From: Patescibacteria group bacterium
GTDB lineage: Bacteria; Patescibacteriota; Microgenomatia; Daviesbacterales; UBA10151
DNA: 23,555 nucleotides
Direction: 5' to 3'
NCBI GenBank assembly: GCA_018816815.1
Contig: JAHIVD010000011.1
Span: forward strand, 1 to 23,555
Positions 20,843 through 23,555 of this stretch are shown in pieces. Each line of letters opens with the position of its first letter. Position 1 is the stretch's first letter. The position numbers and the translations under genes are program-made. Under the pieces are notes generated by a model. It saw only the letters and a program-made list of their open reading frames with translations. It made no database searches and was not told where the DNA came from.

Positions 20843-22660
20843 ATGACTTCCAAAGATATTAGAGAAAAATATATTAGTTTTTTTGTTGGGAAGAGACATA
20901 AAGAGATTGCGCCAACAAAGCTGGTGCCTGAAAATGATTCCTCCACCCTTTTTATCTCCTCTGGTATGCAGCCTTTAATTCCCTACCTTTTAGGAGAGGA
21001 ACACCCAGCCGGAAAAAGATTGGTTAACTGTCAACTCTGCTTTCGGGCAGAGGATATTGAAGAGGTTGGAGACAACCGTCATACCACATTTTTTGAAATG
21101 TTGGGCAATTGGTCGCTGGGAGATTATTTTAAAGAAGATCAGCTAGAATGGTGCTGGGAATTTTTAACCAAAAAATTAAAGCTTCCAAAAGAAAAATTAT
21201 ATGTGTCTGTATTTAAAGGCAGCAGTAGCGTGCCAAAAGATATCAAGTCATATGAAATATGGAAAAGTTTAGGGATTCCTGAAGACCATGTCTATTTTTA
21301 TGGATCAGATAAAAACTGGTGGTCCAGATCAGGAACTCCGGATAAAATGCCAGTAGGAGAAATTGGCGGGCCTGATTCAGAAATATTTTATGAGTTTACT
21401 CAAGTTGATCATGACAGCGAATACGGAGAAAAATGTCATCCCAATTGTCCTTGCGGTAGGTTTTTAGAAATCGGTAATTCTGTCTTTATCCAGTTCCAAA
21501 AAAAAGATAATGGGTCATTAAAAGAGCTATCTCAAAAAAATGTAGATTTTGGCGGAGGCTTGGAAAGATTGACAGCAGCAGTTAATAATACTTCGGATAT
21601 TTTTGAAACTGAGCTATATAAACCAATAGTTGAAGAAATTTGCGAGAAACTTGGGACCAGTTATGAAAAAAATAAACAGTATATTCAGATAATAGCTGAT
21701 CATATAAAAGCCTCAGTATTTTTAATAAAGGAGGGTGTCATGCCTAGCAATAAACTGCAAGGTTATATTTTAAGAAGACTTTTACGTCGTGTTGTAACAA
21801 AAGCCTTTCTAATAGATAAGCAGAAATCTGACAGCAAATTTTTTAGATCATTAATAAAATCTGTAACAGATATATATCCGAAGCATTTTGAGGGAAATGC
21901 AGTGGGAACGGAAGAAGTAGTTAGTCTAGAAATTCGTAAATTCAGAAAAACTTTAGAAAGAGGCCTAAAACAGTTGGATAAATCTATAAAAGACAATGAG
22001 GACCTTGGTTTAGCAGTATTTAACTTATTCCAGTCTTATGGTTACCCGCTGGAGCTAACAATAGAATTGCTAAAAGAGCGAGGGATTAAATTTACAGATC
22101 TTGATATGGTGCAATTTGAGAAAGGCAAGAAGTCACATGTTGAGCTTTCCAGAACTGCCTCTTCAGGTATGTTTAAAGGAGGACTAGCTGATCATAGCGA
22201 GATAGTTACTAAATATCACACAGCCACTCATTTACTGCACCAGTCTTTGCGGGATGTGTTAGGGTCTAGTGTTTTTCAAAAAGGTTCTAATATCACCTTG
22301 GAGCGGCTTCGTTTTGATTTTTCATTTGAGCGGAAAATGACTGATGAAGAAATAAAACAAGTTGAAGATTTAGTAAATGAAAAAATTAAAGAAGATTTAA
22401 CAGTTACAAAAGAAGTAATGGATAAAGAAAAGGCTTTGCAAAGCGGAGCTTTGGGATTTTTTACTGAAAAGTATGGAGATAAAGTAACCGTATATTCTAT
22501 TGCTGACCCTTCGACAAGTTCAGGGTCTTCATTCTCAAGGGAGATTTGCGGTGGACCACATGTTGAACGCACAGGAGTAATAGGTAAAATTAAAATTACA
22601 AAAGAAGAATCAGTGTCTTCTGGTATACGTCGAATTAGGGCGAAAATTGTGTTAAGATAA
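20843..22660 (+). CDS. alaS: Alanyl-tRNA synthetase, short form without C-Ala domain
   Basis: AlaRS charges tRNA-Ala and clears mis-charged Ser/Gly. The 605 residues contain the class II catalytic core (LFISSGMQPLIPYL, RAEDIEEVGDNRHTTFFEMLGNW) and a Cys cluster C198-HPN-C202-P-C204. VDFGGGLERL, a helical tRNA-binding region and the editing domain follow, the last with H459-TAT-H463 and C569-GGP-H573. The usual length is about 870 residues; the C-terminal C-Ala/DHHA1 region is absent, since the gene ends soon after the editing domain. A palindromic insertion adds D/PSTSSGSS (555-563) just before FSREICGG. The -10 box is 6 nt from the ATG. Confidence 0.94.
   Translation: MTSKDIREKYISFFVGKRHKEIAPTKLVPENDSSTLFISSGMQPLIPYLLGEEHPAGKRLVNCQLCFRAEDIEEVGDNRHTTFFEMLGNWSLGDYFKEDQLEWCWEFLTKKLKLPKEKLYVSVFKGSSSVPKDIKSYEIWKSLGIPEDHVYFYGSDKNWWSRSGTPDKMPVGEIGGPDSEIFYEFTQVDHDSEYGEKCHPNCPCGRFLEIGNSVFIQFQKKDNGSLKELSQKNVDFGGGLERLTAAVNNTSDIFETELYKPIVEEICEKLGTSYEKNKQYIQIIADHIKASVFLIKEGVMPSNKLQGYILRRLLRRVVTKAFLIDKQKSDSKFFRSLIKSVTDIYPKHFEGNAVGTEEVVSLEIRKFRKTLERGLKQLDKSIKDNEDLGLAVFNLFQSYGYPLELTIELLKERGIKFTDLDMVQFEKGKKSHVELSRTASSGMFKGGLADHSEIVTKYHTATHLLHQSLRDVLGSSVFQKGSNITLERLRFDFSFERKMTDEEIKQVEDLVNEKIKEDLTVTKEVMDKEKALQSGALGFFTEKYGDKVTVYSIADPSTSSGSSFSREICGGPHVERTGVIGKIKITKEESVSSGIRRIRAKIVLR
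22505..22527 (+). repeat. REP-like palindromic element inside alaS
   Basis: A 23-bp element with arms GACCCT (22505-22510) and AGGGTC (22522-22527) and core TCGACAAGTTC. It closely matches a palindrome family, with core CCTTCGACAAGCTCAGG, that I know to be widespread in environmental bacterial genomes and often translated as PSTSSG or, on the other strand, PELVEG. It begins exactly at codon 555 of alaS and stays in frame. Confidence 0.8.
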
Positions 22661-22685
22661 TTCAAGACAGGCTTTTTTCTCAGGC

Positions 22686-22691
22686 TATAAT
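22686..22691 (+). promoter_or_regulatory. -10 box of the PilM/FtsA-like gene
   Basis: A perfect TATAAT gives an expected start near 22698 and a 34-nt leader carrying AGAGGAAG (22719-22726) upstream of the ATG at 22732. No clear -35 is seen. Confidence 0.5.
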
Positions 22692-22731
22692 TTATAACCG
22701 ATTAGGTTACAATTTTACAGAGGAAGTATAT

Positions 22732-23555
22732 ATGAGTTTTCTGAAGGCCCTCACTAATCTATTGCCAGTTGGTAAAAAGGAAAAAACAAAGAAATATTTT
22801 TTTGCGCTTAATATAGGAATGGAAAGATTAATAGCTGCGCTTTGGGTTATTGAAGGCTCAGAGTTAAAAATTTTAGAAACAGCTTCAAATAATTATTTTT
22901 CAAATGATGAAATTACAGCTGTTACAGATAAACTTTTGGATCAAGTTTTAGGTTTAAAAGAAATTGAACCTCAGAAAATCCTTTTTGGTGTACCAAATTT
23001 TTGGATAGTGGATGAAAATCTAAAAGATGAATATTTGAAGATTCTAAAAAGCTTGGTGAAAGAATTGGAATTAACTCCAATGGCATACGTTGCTACAAGT
23101 CATGCTTTAATTCACTTCCTAAAAAGGGAAGAAAGTGTTCCAACAACTGCCATATTGGTTGGTTTCGAGAAGCAGCATCTAACCGTGACTTTGGTTAGGG
23201 CAGGGAAGCTTGACGGCGTAAGAGTTGTTAAAAGGGGACAAACTGCTGGTTCGGATATTGAAAAAGCACTGCTTACATTTACAAATGTGGAGACTTTGCC
23301 TTCCAAGATTTTAATTTATGGTGAGCAAGCACAAAATTTAAAAAGCCAATTACTCTCTTACTCTTGGATGTTAAAACTTTCTTTCCTGCATTTTCCCAAA
23401 ATAGACATCTTAGAAGATGATATTGGGATTAAAAGTGTTTGTTTGGCCGGAGGATCAGAAATAAATAGTAACGTTAGGTTTATTGAGCAGCGTGTGCATA
23501 AATCTCCTGTTAAATCAACCTTGATTGATGCTGGTGAGCATGAAGCAAAGAGCAA
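22732..23555 (+). CDS. Actin-like ATPase-fold protein (PilM/FtsA-like), 3' end outside window
   Basis: The frame starts at ATG 22732, behind a good Shine-Dalgarno sequence, and stays open to the window end; 274 residues are visible. It opens MSFLKALTNLLP, then KYFFALNIGMERLIAALW, which resembles the first phosphate-loop strand of the actin/Hsp70/hexokinase fold. Later segments TTAILVGFEKQHLTVTLVR and SVCLAGGSEINS fit the second phosphate strand and the adenosine-motif GG of PilM/FtsA proteins. PilM is the cytoplasmic ring protein of type IV pili; FtsA anchors FtsZ. Key acidic residues of the ATP site are not obvious, so nucleotide binding is uncertain. Genes for PilN/PilO downstream would favour PilM. 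Confidence 0.6.
   Translation, partial: MSFLKALTNLLPVGKKEKTKKYFFALNIGMERLIAALWVIEGSELKILETASNNYFSNDEITAVTDKLLDQVLGLKEIEPQKILFGVPNFWIVDENLKDEYLKILKSLVKELELTPMAYVATSHALIHFLKREESVPTTAILVGFEKQHLTVTLVRAGKLDGVRVVKRGQTAGSDIEKALLTFTNVETLPSKILIYGEQAQNLKSQLLSYSWMLKLSFLHFPKIDILEDDIGIKSVCLAGGSEINSNVRFIEQRVHKSPVKSTLIDAGEHEAKS

Noticed and set aside
849..22710. Shared 11-mer GATTAGGTTAC in the hrcA (849-859) and PilM-like (22700-22710) leaders
   Set aside because: Both follow a TATAAT, but the spacing differs and many 11-mer matches are expected by chance in a window of this size.
1..23555. CRISPR array, tRNA or rRNA genes
   Set aside because: No regularly spaced repeats, no cloverleaf with a T-arm GTTCRA signature and no rRNA-like stretch were seen in any gap.
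1..23555. Alternative genetic code with TGA as Gly, as in some CPR groups
   Set aside because: No in-frame TGA interrupts any conserved gene, one gene ends in TGA, and Trp is encoded by TGG in conserved places.

Overview
This AT-rich window reads like a piece of a Candidate Phyla Radiation (Patescibacteria) chromosome, most probably of the Microgenomates type. I infer this from the gene set and from shortened versions of universal proteins; no 16S gene is present to prove it. HrcA is about 240 residues, DnaJ lacks its zinc finger, IF-2 lacks the N-terminal region, AlaRS lacks the C-terminal C-Ala domain, and a Lon-type ATPase has no protease domain. Stop codons are mostly TAA, and TGA also works as a stop, so the standard bacterial code fits. 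Every gene but one is on the + strand.

Layout. (1) 1-775: the C-terminal part of an MFS efflux transporter, cut by the window edge. (2) 803-5196: a heat-shock block, hrcA-grpE-dnaK, behind a sigma70-type promoter with a CIRCE-like operator. A Rho-independent terminator follows, then dnaJ on its own, apparently leaderless, promoter. (3) 5199-5597 (minus): a small membrane protein with a C-terminal zinc ribbon. (4) 5658-8563: nusA-infB behind a good promoter, with a strong intrinsic terminator inside the leader. (5) 8703-10117: an intact IS4-type insertion sequence with perfect 14-bp terminal inverted repeats and a 9-bp target duplication, inserted just upstream of the next promoter. (6) 10121-16935: an RNA-turnover neighbourhood containing a DHH-type protein with a degenerate active site, rpsO, pnp (with an Arg/Gly-rich tail), a protease-less Lon-like AAA+ ATPase, and an RNase J that overlaps it. 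(7) 17052-19739: ftsK and a YrdC/TsaC-type protein, directly abutting. (8) 19818-22660: a RodZ-like membrane HTH protein, a small membrane protein and alaS. (9) 22686-end: the start of a PilM/FtsA-like protein.

How the parts work together. Region 2 is the DnaK chaperone system under HrcA control. Regions 4 and 6 cover transcription elongation/termination, translation initiation and RNA decay. Regions 7 and 8 concern chromosome segregation, tRNA modification and charging, and probably cell shape.

The most notable observations are: a protease-free Lon ATPase translationally coupled to an RNase J whose motif-C histidine is replaced by glycine; a REP-like palindrome inserted in frame in the AlaRS editing domain, next to its metal-binding motif; a terminator in the nusA leader whose stem contains a perfect Shine-Dalgarno sequence; and five genes whose -10 box lies only 6-7 nt before the start codon, implying leaderless mRNAs.
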